From CALAEC01 sp050692915 (GTDB lineage Bacteria; Actinomycetota; UBA4738; CALAEC01), in the NCBI GenBank assembly GCA_050692915.1, contig JBOGVU010000053.1:1-17782 (forward strand): a stretch of DNA of 17,782 bases, given 5' to 3'. The stretch's first letter is position 1, and the number at the start of each line of letters is the position of its first letter. This document shows positions 1-7,194 of the stretch, piece by piece. Below the pieces are notes generated by a model. The model was given only the letters and a program-made list of their open reading frames with translations. It had not been told where the DNA came from and made no database searches. The translations under genes were made by a program, and so were the position numbers.

Positions 1-1
1 G

Positions 2-559
2 GGGCGGGGGGCGCAGGTGATCTATCCCAAGGACCTCGGCCCCATCCTGGTCTCCGCCGACGTGTTCCCAGGCGCCCGGGTCCTGGAGGCGGGGACCGGC
101 TCCGGGGCCCTGACCCTGGCCCTGTGCCGAGCCGTGGGGGCCGAGGGACGGGTGATCTCCTACGAGCTGCGCGCCGACTTCCTCGACGTGGCCCGCCACA
201 ACGCCGAGGACTTCTTCGGGAAGCTCCCGGCGTGGCTCGACCTGCGGCACGGAGACGTCCGAGAGGTCGCCACGACCGGCGAAACCTTCCAGCGGGTCCT
301 GCTCGATCTGCCGGAGCCGTGGGGGGTCCTCGACGAGGTGGGCGCGGCCCTGGTCCCCGGCGGGATCCTGTGCACGTACCTCCCCACCACCGGGCAGGTA
401 CAGCAGGCTGTGGCCGGGCTGCGCGAGGCCCGCTTCGCCGAGGTGGAGACGTTCGAGGTCCTCCTCCGGACGTGGCACGTGGCCCCCCGGAGCGTGCGGC
501 CCGACCACCGGATGGTGGCCCACACCGGGTTCGTGACGGTGGGGCGGAAGACGGCCTGA
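2..559 (+). CDS. trmI: tRNA (adenine-58-N1)-methyltransferase, 3' part (5' end outside the window)
   Basis: This SAM-dependent enzyme methylates N1 of adenine 58 in the T-loop of tRNA. The reading frame is open from base 2, and the residues before the GTG at 17 (GAQV, continuing into IYPKD) match the conserved middle of the family. The gene is therefore cut by the window edge and the GTG is not its start. Visible signatures are the SAM-binding glycine loop EAGTGSGALT, the acidic end of the next strand (VISYELR), the motif LLDLPEPW in the position of the family's D-x-P-x-P-W catalytic motif, and the typical C-terminal block RTWHVAPRSVRPDHRMV. It lies directly upstream of the proteasomal ATPase, as its orthologue does in M. 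tuberculosis. About the last 186 residues are present. The family assignment is secure; substrate specificity is taken from the family. Confidence 0.93.
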   Translation, partial: GRGAQVIYPKDLGPILVSADVFPGARVLEAGTGSGALTLALCRAVGAEGRVISYELRADFLDVARHNAEDFFGKLPAWLDLRHGDVREVATTGETFQRVLLDLPEPWGVLDEVGAALVPGGILCTYLPTTGQVQQAVAGLREARFAEVETFEVLLRTWHVAPRSVRPDHRMVAHTGFVTVGRKTA

Positions 560-618
560 CTCAACCGAACCCGCCAGGAACCCGAGTACGAACACAAGGA
601 CGGATCGAGAGGCGAAGG

Positions 619-647
619 TATACTCGCAGGCGAAGGGGGACGGGAAC
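619..647 (+). promoter_or_regulatory. Candidate promoter -10 and ribosome binding site for arc
   Basis: TATACT at 619-624 is a good actinobacterial -10 element, although no clear -35 is seen 16-19 bases upstream. A purine-rich AAGGGGGA at 633-640 lies seven bases before the ATG at 648 and would serve as a Shine-Dalgarno. Unlike several other genes here, arc would then have a short leader of about 17 bases. Transcription running through from trmI is also possible, since the gap is only 88 bases. Confidence 0.4.
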
Positions 648-2405
648 ATGCCGCAGGACGCCGACCCGCGCGAGCGTATCGAGCGGTACGAGAAGGAGAT
701 CCACGAGCTCACCACCCAGGTCAAGTTCCTGGAGGATGAGATCGGGCTCCTGCGCCGCCGCCTCCACAGCGCGCCCCGGCAGGTGAAGATCCTGGAAGAG
801 CGCCTCCTCGAGTCGAAGAGCGACGTCGCCAAGGCCCTCTCCCAGAACGAGAAACTCGTGACCACGCTCCGGGCCGAGCGGGAGCGCCTGGAGGCCCTCA
901 AGGAGGAAGTCGAGAAGCTCACCAAGCCCCCGGCCTCCTTCGGAGTGCTGATCGGCGAGAACGAGGACGGCTCCCTCGACGTGTTCACGGCAGGGCGGAA
1001 GATGCGGGTCAACTCCGATCCCGAGATCGACCGTGGCCGGTTCCACCGCGGCGCCGAGGTCATCCTCAACGAGGCCCTCAACGTCGTGGAGGTCTTGGAC
1101 CAGGACCGAATCGGCGAGGTCGTGACCGTGAAGGAGCTCCTGGGCGAGGACCGCGTGGTGGTGTTGGGGCGCGGCGACGAGGAGGCCGTGGCAGTGATCT
1201 CCCGGGGACTCGGGGAGGAGCACCTCCGTCCCGGGGACCCGCTGCTGTACGACCCGCGGTCCGGCCACGTGCTGGAGCGCCTGCCGAAGGAGCAGGTCGA
1301 GGAGCTGATCCTCGAGGAGATCCCGGACGTGACGTACGAGGACATCGGCGGCCTCATGGTGCAGATCGAGGACATCAAGGACGCCGTGGAGCTGCCCTTC
1401 CTGTACGCCGAGCTGTTCCGCGAGCACCAGCTCCGCCCGCCCAAGGGCGTCCTGCTGTACGGTCCCCCCGGGTGCGGCAAGACCCTGATCGCCAAGGCCG
1501 TGGCGAACTCGCTGGCCCAGCAGGTCGCGGAGAAGACCGGCCGGACGGGGATCCACTCGTACTTCCTGAACGTGAAGGGCCCCGAGCTCCTCAACAAGTA
1601 CGTCGGCGAGACCGAGCGACAGATCCGACTGATCTTCCAGCGGGCCAAGGAGAAGTCCGAGGAGGGCTTCCCGGTCATCGTGTTCTTCGACGAGATGGAT
1701 TCGATCTTCCGGATGCGCGGTTCGGGGATCTCATCCGACGTCGAGAACACGATCGTGCCCCAGCTGCTGTCCGAGATCGACGGCGTGGAGTCGCTGAAGA
1801 ACGTCATCGTCATCGGCGCGTCGAACCGGGAGGACTTGATCGACCCGGCCATCCTCCGCCCCGGGCGCCTCGACGTGAAGATCAAGATCGAGCGACCGGA
1901 TCAGCAGGCCGCCGCGGACATCATGTCGAAGTACCTCACCCCCGACGTGCCACTTCACGAGGACGAGCTCAAGGCGTCGGCCGGCGACGCGGCGGCTACG
2001 GTCCGGCGGATGATCGAGCGGACCATCGAGCAGATGTACGCCCCCAGCGAGGAGAACAAATTCCTCGAGGTCACGTACCAGAACGGGGACAAGGAGATCC
2101 TGTTTTTCAAGGACTTCAACTCCGGGGCCATGATCGAGAACATCGTGTCGCGGGCCAAGAAGGCCGCCATCAAGCGGTTCCTGGGCCAGGGCGAGAAGGG
2201 CATCAAGGCCGACGACCTGCTCACCGCGATCCGGGCGGAGTTCAAGGAGCACGAGGACCTCCCGAACACCACCAACCCGGACGACTGGGCCCGGATCTCC
2301 GGCAAGAAGGGGGAGCGGATCGTGTACGTCCGGACGCTCCTCGGGGACCGGGAGGGCGAGGCCGGCCGCCAGGTCGAGCGGGTCACCCCCGGTCAATACC
2401 TCTAG
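648..2405 (+). CDS. arc: Proteasome-associated AAA ATPase (ARC/Mpa)
   Basis: A hexameric ring ATPase that captures pupylated proteins through an N-terminal coiled coil, unfolds them and threads them into the 20S proteasome. It has 585 residues, close to mycobacterial Mpa (about 609). Roughly residues 5-80 are heptad-rich coiled coil, 95-240 fit the tandem OB folds, and the AAA module follows. Walker A is GPPGCGKT at 272-279. The aromatic pore loop YVG is at 318-320. Walker B ends in Asp348-Glu349. Sensor 1 is in GASNR, and the RPGRLD segment is present. The protein ends in Gly-Gln-Tyr-Leu, the C-terminal proteasome-docking motif of Mpa, so it probably engages the PrcBA encoded 3 kb downstream. 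The ATG at 648 is preceded by a purine-rich site, and the coiled coil starts immediately after it, which supports this start. Confidence 0.98.
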   Translation: MPQDADPRERIERYEKEIHELTTQVKFLEDEIGLLRRRLHSAPRQVKILEERLLESKSDVAKALSQNEKLVTTLRAERERLEALKEEVEKLTKPPASFGVLIGENEDGSLDVFTAGRKMRVNSDPEIDRGRFHRGAEVILNEALNVVEVLDQDRIGEVVTVKELLGEDRVVVLGRGDEEAVAVISRGLGEEHLRPGDPLLYDPRSGHVLERLPKEQVEELILEEIPDVTYEDIGGLMVQIEDIKDAVELPFLYAELFREHQLRPPKGVLLYGPPGCGKTLIAKAVANSLAQQVAEKTGRTGIHSYFLNVKGPELLNKYVGETERQIRLIFQRAKEKSEEGFPVIVFFDEMDSIFRMRGSGISSDVENTIVPQLLSEIDGVESLKNVIVIGASNREDLIDPAILRPGRLDVKIKIERPDQQAAADIMSKYLTPDVPLHEDELKASAGDAAATVRRMIERTIEQMYAPSEENKFLEVTYQNGDKEILFFKDFNSGAMIENIVSRAKKAAIKRFLGQGEKGIKADDLLTAIRAEFKEHEDLPNTTNPDDWARISGKKGERIVYVRTLLGDREGEAGRQVERVTPGQYL

Positions 2406-2431
2406 CCGGCTCCACCTCCGGCCGGGTCCCG

Positions 2432-2443
2432 TATCCTGGGTCT
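2432..2443 (+). promoter_or_regulatory. Leaderless-type -10 element before dop
   Basis: TATCCT at 2432-2437 is followed by six bases and then the GTG start of dop at 2444. Since transcription normally begins six to eight bases after the -10 hexamer, the mRNA would begin at or next to the start codon. No Shine-Dalgarno is visible in front of this GTG, which agrees with a leaderless transcript. No convincing -35 is seen. Confidence 0.55.
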
Positions 2444-3928
2444 GTGGCGATCCCCAAGGTCATGGGCATCGAGACCGAATACGGGATCTCGGGGCCGGGC
2501 ATCCGCGAGTTCAACCCGGTGCTGGCGTCCTCGCTCCTGATCAACACGTTCGCCGGCGCCCTCCGCCGGATCCGCTGGGACTACGAGCAGGAGAGTCCGC
2601 TCCGCGACGCCCGCGGGTTCGAGCCCGTCCAGGAGCGGGAGCCCGCCGAGGAGGACCTCGGCCTGGCCAACGTCATCCTTCCGAACGGCGCTAGGTACTA
2701 CGTCGACCACGCCCACCCCGAGTACTCGACGCCTGAGAGCGCGGCGCCCCGCGACCTCGTGGTCCACGACAAGGCCGGGGAGCGGATCCTGGAGCGGTCG
2801 CTGGAGCTGGCCAGGGAGCTGCTCCCACCCGGCGAACGCATCTCCGTATACAAGAACAACACCGACGGCAAGGGTAACTCCTACGGCTGCCACGAGAACT
2901 ACCTCGTGGATCGGGCCACCCCGTTCTCCCGGATCGTCCGGGACCTGACGCCGTTCTTCGTCACCCGGCAGATCTTCACGGGAGCAGGGAAGGTGGGCGT
3001 GGAGTCGAGCCGGGTCGAGGGGGCGAACGTCCCCTACCAGCTCAGCCAGCGGACGGACTTCTTCGAGGCCGAGGTGGGGCTGGAGACGACCCTGAAGCGG
3101 CCCATCATCAACACCCGCGACGAGCCACACGCCGACCCGGAGAAGTACCGACGGCTCCACGTGATCATCGGCGACGCGAACATGTGCGAGGTGGCCACGT
3201 TCCTGAAGGTGGGCACCACCGCGCTCGTGCTGAAGATGATCGAGGACGACTTCTTGCCCGACCTCTCGCTGGACGGCCCCGTCCAGGCGCTTCACGAGAT
3301 CTCCTGGGATCCGACGGTGCGGGCCACGGTCCGGCTGGCCGACGGCAGGACGGCCACGGCCATCCATCTCCAGTGGGAGTACCTCGACCACGCCAAGCGA
3401 TGGACCAAGGAGCACGAGGACACGGCCGACAACGCCGTCGTGCTGGAGCGGTGGGAACGGGTCCTGGAGGGCCTGGAGGAGGACCCACTGGCCCTCCACC
3501 GCGAGCTCGACTGGGTGGCGAAGCACCGGCTGGTGAGCGCCTACCGCGAGCGAGACCGGCTCTCGTGGGACGATCCCAAGCTCGCGCTGATCGACCTCCA
3601 GTACCACGACGTCCGCCGCGACCGGGGCCTGTACCACCGGCTGGCGGAGAGCGGGAAGGTGGAGCGGCTGGTCCCCGAGGCCGAGGTCGAGCGGGCCATG
3701 CGCCAGCCGCCCGAGGACACCAGGGCGTTCTTCCGCGGCGGCTGCATCCGGCGGTACCCGGACGCGATCGTGGCCGCCTCGTGGGACTCGGTGATCTTCG
3801 ACGTTGGCCGGGACGCCCTCCAGCGCGTCCCCATGCGGGAGCCCCTCCGAGGGACCCGTGAGCACGTCGAGGCCCTGTTCGACCGCGCCCCCGATGCCGC
3901 CTCGCTGGTCGACCTCCTCCAGGGCTAG
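2444..3928 (+). CDS. dop: Deamidase/depupylase of Pup (Dop)
   Basis: Dop removes Pup from substrates and, where Pup ends in Gln, deamidates it to Glu. The protein belongs to the Pup ligase family with a glutamine-synthetase-like fold. From GTG 2444 it has 494 residues (M. tuberculosis Dop is about 505). The reading frame is open far upstream, but homology begins at MGIETEYG just after this GTG. Glu10 in GIETEYG is the expected metal/ATP ligand, and Asp88 in YYVDHAHPEYSTPE is the conserved catalytic aspartate. Residues about 45-75 (from WDYEQES to AEEDLGLAN) form the Dop-specific insertion, the Dop loop, which is absent from the PafA paralogue at 5836 and separates the two. The shared core includes NNTDGKGNSYGCHENY and RPIINTRDEPHAD. 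Because the Pup here already ends in Glu, deamidation should be unnecessary and depupylation is the likely main job (inference). Confidence 0.96.
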   Translation: MAIPKVMGIETEYGISGPGIREFNPVLASSLLINTFAGALRRIRWDYEQESPLRDARGFEPVQEREPAEEDLGLANVILPNGARYYVDHAHPEYSTPESAAPRDLVVHDKAGERILERSLELARELLPPGERISVYKNNTDGKGNSYGCHENYLVDRATPFSRIVRDLTPFFVTRQIFTGAGKVGVESSRVEGANVPYQLSQRTDFFEAEVGLETTLKRPIINTRDEPHADPEKYRRLHVIIGDANMCEVATFLKVGTTALVLKMIEDDFLPDLSLDGPVQALHEISWDPTVRATVRLADGRTATAIHLQWEYLDHAKRWTKEHEDTADNAVVLERWERVLEGLEEDPLALHRELDWVAKHRLVSAYRERDRLSWDDPKLALIDLQYHDVRRDRGLYHRLAESGKVERLVPEAEVERAMRQPPEDTRAFFRGGCIRRYPDAIVAASWDSVIFDVGRDALQRVPMREPLRGTREHVEALFDRAPDAASLVDLLQG

Positions 3929-4130
3929 GCACGAGCGCCATCATCGGGTAGGGCGACGGGGCGTCGGCGGAATCGCGCGCAGGGCCGCTTCAGGCGGCCC
4001 GAGCACGTTGGAGCGTAGGCGCCCCGAGGCCCGACCAGCGAAGGAACTAGCATCAACGCCCTTCGGCCACCAGAGAGATGGCGGGCCCTACAATAGGCGG
4101 GGATCCCCGATCGAGAGGAGTGTGGGAGCG
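3929..4130 (+). promoter_or_regulatory. Pup leader region: hairpin, -10 element and ribosome binding site
   Basis: This 202-base stretch is the longest gene-free interval in the window. It holds a perfect 7-bp hairpin (GGGCCGC at 3982-3988, loop TTCAG, GCGGCCC at 3994-4000) with no following T-run. TACAAT at 4089-4094 is a strong -10 candidate, again without an obvious -35. GAGAGGAG at 4113-4120 is a Shine-Dalgarno serving the Pup start. Together these suggest that the pup-prcB-prcA unit has its own promoter and a conventional leader of about 30 bases. No other gene is seen here. Confidence 0.5.
3982..4000 (+). other. Perfect 7-bp hairpin between dop and pup
   Basis: The arms GGGCCGC and GCGGCCC pair without mismatch around a five-base loop, 53 bases after the dop stop codon. 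There is no T-run after it (the next bases are GAGCACGTTGG), so it is not a canonical intrinsic terminator. It may attenuate read-through from dop or protect a 3' end. In a sequence this GC-rich, a hairpin of this length can also arise by chance. Confidence 0.35.
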
Positions 4131-4325
4131 TTGCCGGAGCAGGAACGGAAACGGGTCCAGAAGAAGGATGGCGGTGGTGAGGGCGATGCCGGCCAGGCCA
4201 CCGCCGCGGCCAAGGGCGAGAAGCTGAAGGAGGAGATGGACGAGATCCTCGACGAGATCGACGAGGTGCTCGAGGAGAACGCCGAGGAGTTCATCAAGTC
4301 CTACGTACAGAAAGGCGGAGAATGA
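4131..4325 (+). CDS. pup: Prokaryotic ubiquitin-like protein Pup, ending in Gly-Gly-Glu
   Basis: Pup is the small, intrinsically disordered tag that PafA joins through its C-terminal Glu side chain to substrate lysines. The protein is acidic and rich in Lys, Glu and Gly. Its C-terminal half has the family core (DEIDEVLEENAEEFIKSYVQ, then KGGE). This half forms the helix that pairs with the ARC coiled coil. I chose TTG 4131 because it gives exactly 64 residues, the length of M. tuberculosis Pup, and lies 10 bases after the GGAG of GAGAGGAG. GTG at 4122 is the alternative (67 residues) but sits only one base after that site. The encoded terminal residue is Glu, not Gln, so the tag is ready for ligation without Dop deamidation. 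The stop overlaps the prcB start as ATGA, implying coupled translation. Confidence 0.95.
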   Translation: MPEQERKRVQKKDGGGEGDAGQATAAAKGEKLKEEMDEILDEIDEVLEENAEEFIKSYVQKGGE

Positions 4326-5116
4326 CGCCGGACCAGCCCTCGTTCGGGGCGAACCCCAGCTTCTTCGACCTGGTCCGGGGCGCGGGGCCCGACCCCGTGC
4401 GGGCGCCGGCTGCCGGAGGAGGGGAGCCCCCGGCCCAGCTCCCCCCGCACGGGACCACCGTGGTCGCCCTGCGGTTCGACGGGGGCGTGGTCATGGCCGG
4501 GGACCGCCGCGCGGTGGAGGGGTTCGCCATCGCCGATGAGCGGATGGAGAAGGTCTTCGCGGCGGACGAGCACTCGGTGGTGGGCATCGCCGGCGTAGCC
4601 AGCCAGGCCATCGAGCTGGTGCGGCTGTTCCAGACCGAGCTCGAGCACTACGAGAAGGTCGAGGGCGAGGCCCTATCCCTGGAGGGCAAGGCGAACCGCC
4701 TGGCCCAGATGATCCGTGGATCGATGCCGCTGGTGATGCAGGGGCTGGTGGTGGTCCCGATCTACGGCGGCTTCGACACCCGGCGGGACGAGGGCAGGAT
4801 CTTCCGCTACGACGCCATCGGCGGCCGGTACGAGGAGGCGGACTACAACGCCACCGGCTCCGGTTCCCGGGACGCCAAGGCAAGCCTGAAGAAGCGGTGG
4901 CGCGCCGGCATCGCCCGTCAGGACGCCATCGAGGCGGCCGTGGAGTCCCTCCTGGACGCCTCCGAGGCCGACACCGCCACCGGCGGGCCCGACCCCGTGC
5001 GAGGCATCTACCCGAGCGTCCACCTGGTCACCGCGGAGGGCGTGGACGAGGTCCCGGCCGAGGAAGTCCGGCTGGCGTTCGAGGCCGTGGTGGCCCGGAG
5101 GGAAGGATCGTCGTAA
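4322..5116 (+). CDS. prcB: 20S proteasome beta subunit (PrcB)
   Basis: The catalytic subunit of the actinobacterial 20S proteasome, an N-terminal threonine hydrolase made as a precursor. It has 264 residues. The propeptide is residues 1-44, ending ...LPPHG, and autocleavage at Gly44-Thr45 would expose the mature N-terminus TTVVAL. Counting from Thr45 as Thr1, Asp17 (residue 61, in MAGDRRA) and Lys33 (residue 77, in ERMEKVF) fall exactly where the proteasome active site needs them. The GSGS loop at 179-182 supplies the active-site serine region. The propeptide is somewhat shorter than the 57 residues of M. tuberculosis PrcB. The ATG overlaps the pup stop (ATGA), and the stop overlaps the prcA start (TAATG). 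Pup, beta and alpha are therefore translationally linked. Confidence 0.98.
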   Translation: MTPDQPSFGANPSFFDLVRGAGPDPVRAPAAGGGEPPAQLPPHGTTVVALRFDGGVVMAGDRRAVEGFAIADERMEKVFAADEHSVVGIAGVASQAIELVRLFQTELEHYEKVEGEALSLEGKANRLAQMIRGSMPLVMQGLVVVPIYGGFDTRRDEGRIFRYDAIGGRYEEADYNATGSGSRDAKASLKKRWRAGIARQDAIEAAVESLLDASEADTATGGPDPVRGIYPSVHLVTAEGVDEVPAEEVRLAFEAVVARREGSS

Positions 5117-5793
5117 TGCCGATGCCGTTCTACGTGGCCCCCGAGCAGATGATGAAGGATCGCTCGGACTACGCTCGGAAGGGCATCGCCCGGGGCAAGC
5201 CGGTGGTGGCGCTGGAGTACGCCGACGGGATCCTGTTCATCGCGGACAACCCCTCCACCCACCTGTACAAGATCTCGGAGATCTACGACCGCATCGCGTT
5301 CGCCGCAGTCGGCAAATACAGCGAGTTCGAGAACCTCCGCATCGCCGGGGTCCGGCTGGCCGACCTACGCGGGTACTCGTACGGGCGCGAGGACGTCACG
5401 GCGAAGAGCCTGGCGAACGCGTATTCGCAGGGCCTGGCCACGATCTTCACCCAGGAGATGAAGCCGTACGAGGTGGAGATCCTGGTGGCTCAGGTGGGGG
5501 AGCGTCCCGAGGACAACGAGATGTTCCACATCCTCTACGACGGCAGCGTTACCGACGAGAACGGCTTCGTGGCCATGGCCGGAGAGGCCGAGGTCCTGGC
5601 CGAGGGGCTGAAGGGCGGCTACCGGCCCGGGATGTCCCTCTCGGATGCGCTGAAGCTCGGGGTGGACGTCCTGTCAAGCCAGAACGGGGAGCGGCTGGAC
5701 GCCTCCCGGATCGAGGCGGCGGTACTGGACCGCACCCGCCGCCGCCGCAAGTTCCGGCGTCTCGGAGACGAGGAGCTCGCCGAGCTCCTCTGA
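5116..5793 (+). CDS. prcA: 20S proteasome alpha subunit (PrcA)
   Basis: This structural subunit forms the outer rings and gated pore of the 20S particle and is where ARC docks. From ATG 5116 it has 225 residues. The N-terminus is typical of actinobacterial alpha subunits: FYVAPEQMMKDRSDYARKGI followed by ARGKPVVALEY, comprising the gating segment, helix H0 and the first strand. The conserved stretch SEIYDRIAFAAVGKYSEFEN is present, and there is no N-terminal catalytic threonine. An in-frame ATG two codons later (5122) is an equally possible start. A positively charged tail (RTRRRRKFRRLGDEEL) precedes the Leu-Leu end. Its start codon shares one base with the prcB stop, so the two subunits are probably made in matched amounts. 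Confidence 0.97.
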   Translation: MPMPFYVAPEQMMKDRSDYARKGIARGKPVVALEYADGILFIADNPSTHLYKISEIYDRIAFAAVGKYSEFENLRIAGVRLADLRGYSYGREDVTAKSLANAYSQGLATIFTQEMKPYEVEILVAQVGERPEDNEMFHILYDGSVTDENGFVAMAGEAEVLAEGLKGGYRPGMSLSDALKLGVDVLSSQNGERLDASRIEAAVLDRTRRRRKFRRLGDEELAELL

Positions 5794-5799
5794 CGGCAT

Positions 5800-5835
5800 C
5801 CCGCCCGGAGGGCGAGGCGGGCCTACACTGGGTCC
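5800..5835 (+). promoter_or_regulatory. Short hairpin followed by a leaderless-type -10 before pafA
   Basis: CCCGCC (5800-5805) and GGCGGG (5816-5821) can pair around a ten-base loop. Three bases later TACACT (5824-5829) is followed by six bases and the GTG of pafA. The TSS would fall on or beside the start codon, the same arrangement as at dop (TATCCT, GGGTCT, GTG there; TACACT, GGGTCC, GTG here). No Shine-Dalgarno precedes this GTG. The hairpin lacks a T-run, so it is only a weak terminator candidate for the prcA transcript. Confidence 0.5.
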
Positions 5836-7194
5836 GTGGAACGGCGGATCTTCGGCCTGGAGAACGAGTACGGGGTGACCTGCACGTTCAGGGGGCAGCG
5901 CCGTCTGTCCCCGGACGAGGTAGCCCGGTACCTGTTCAGGCGGGTCGTCCACTGGGGGCGCTCCTCGAACGTGTTCCTGGAGAACGGGGCCCGCCTATAC
6001 CTCGACGTTGGCTCCCACCCCGAGTACGCCACGCCCGAGTGCGACTCGGTCCTGGACCTGGTGGCCCACGACAAGGCCGGGGAGCGGGTCCTGGAGGCGC
6101 TCCTTTCCGCCGCCGAGCTCCGCCTCCACGAGGAGGGCATCTCCGGCGACGTCTACCTGTTCAAGAACAACACGGACTCGGCGGGGAACTCGTACGGGTG
6201 CCACGAGAACTACCTGGTGGCCCGGCAGGGCGAGTTCGCCCGGATGGCCGAGGTGCTGATCCCGTTCTTCGTCACCCGGCAGGTGTTCGCCGGGGCCGGG
6301 AAGGTCCTCCACGGGCCCCGAGGCGCCCAGTACTGTCTGTCCCAGCGCGCCGAGCACATCTGGGAGGGAGTCTCCTCAGCCACGACCCGGTCCCGCCCGA
6401 TCATCAACACCCGGGACGAGCCGCACGCCGACGCCGAAAGGTACCGGCGGCTGCACGTGATCGTGGGCGACTCGAACATGAGCGAGTTCACCACGTACCT
6501 GAAGGTCGGCGTCACCGACATCGTCCTCCGGATGGTCGAGGAGAACACCGTGATGCGGGACCTCACGCTGGAGAACCCCATCCGGGCCATCCGCGAGATC
6601 AGCCACGACGTCACATGCCGGAAGAAGGTCCGCCTGGCGAACGGGCGGGAGATGTCGGCCCTGGACCTGCAGGAGCAGTACCTGGAACGGGCCCGGCGGT
6701 TCGCCGAGCACCAGCACCTCGACGGGGACGCCCGGAGGATCCTCGATGAGTGGGAGGACGCGCTGGTGGCGCTCCGGGCCGGCGACCTGGACCGGCTGGT
6801 GACGAAGATCGACTGGGTGGCCAAGCACGAGCTGATCCGGGCCTTCCGCCAGAAGCACGGGTACTCGCTGTCGCACCCCAAGGTGGCGCTGATGGACCTG
6901 GCGTACCACGACGTCAACCGGGAGCGGGGCCTGTACTACCTCCTCGAGAGGAGGGGAAGGATGGAGCGGGCCGTGGGGGAGCGGGACGTCCAGCGAGCCA
7001 TGCACGATCCTCCCCAGACGACCAGGGCCCGTCTCCGGGGCGAGTTCATCCGGCACGCCAAGCAGCGCCGCCGTGACTACACCGTGGACTGGGTGCACCT
7101 GAAGCTGAACGACCAGGCCCAGCGGACCGTGCTGTGCAAGGACCCGTTCCGGTCCAGGGACGACCGGGTCGAGCAGCTGATCGCCCACATGTGA
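5836..7194 (+). CDS. pafA: Pup-protein ligase PafA
   Basis: PafA uses ATP to phosphorylate the terminal Glu of Pup and joins it to a substrate lysine by an isopeptide bond. From GTG 5836 it has 452 residues, equal to M. tuberculosis PafA. Glu9 in GLENEYG and Asp57 in YLDVGSHPEYATPE are the expected metal-binding and catalytic-base residues. It also shares the glutamine-synthetase-like core with Dop (NNTDSAGNSYGCHENY, RPIINTRDEPHAD) but lacks the Dop loop. The C-terminal half includes DWVAKHELIRAFRQKHGYS and a final small domain (DWVHLKLNDQAQRTVLCKDPF) that contacts ARC and Pup in the family. The start fits a leaderless transcript. The ATG-TGA end overlaps the following acetyltransferase start (GTGA), so at least that gene is probably co-translated with it. 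Confidence 0.97.
   Translation: MERRIFGLENEYGVTCTFRGQRRLSPDEVARYLFRRVVHWGRSSNVFLENGARLYLDVGSHPEYATPECDSVLDLVAHDKAGERVLEALLSAAELRLHEEGISGDVYLFKNNTDSAGNSYGCHENYLVARQGEFARMAEVLIPFFVTRQVFAGAGKVLHGPRGAQYCLSQRAEHIWEGVSSATTRSRPIINTRDEPHADAERYRRLHVIVGDSNMSEFTTYLKVGVTDIVLRMVEENTVMRDLTLENPIRAIREISHDVTCRKKVRLANGREMSALDLQEQYLERARRFAEHQHLDGDARRILDEWEDALVALRAGDLDRLVTKIDWVAKHELIRAFRQKHGYSLSHPKVALMDLAYHDVNRERGLYYLLERRGRMERAVGERDVQRAMHDPPQTTRARLRGEFIRHAKQRRRDYTVDWVHLKLNDQAQRTVLCKDPFRSRDDRVEQLIAHM

Noticed and set aside
561..1556. Long minus-strand open frame opposite arc
   Set aside because: It is a Leu/Val/His-rich shadow typical of GC-rich antisense frames. Arc on the plus strand is unambiguous, and there is no recognisable domain or ribosome binding site.
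2402..3865. 487-codon minus-strand frame opposite dop
   Set aside because: Its length comes from the scarcity of stop codons in GC-rich DNA. The plus strand encodes a full Dop with all catalytic residues.
3804..4130. Upstream extension of the pup frame into dop
   Set aside because: The frame is open but the translation is Arg/Gly-rich and unlike any Pup. The -10 and Shine-Dalgarno lie within it, and TTG 4131 gives the standard Pup length.
5800..5821. Hairpin after prcA as an intrinsic terminator
   Set aside because: It has a six-base-pair stem with a ten-base loop and no T-run, and it abuts the pafA promoter. Termination cannot be supported.
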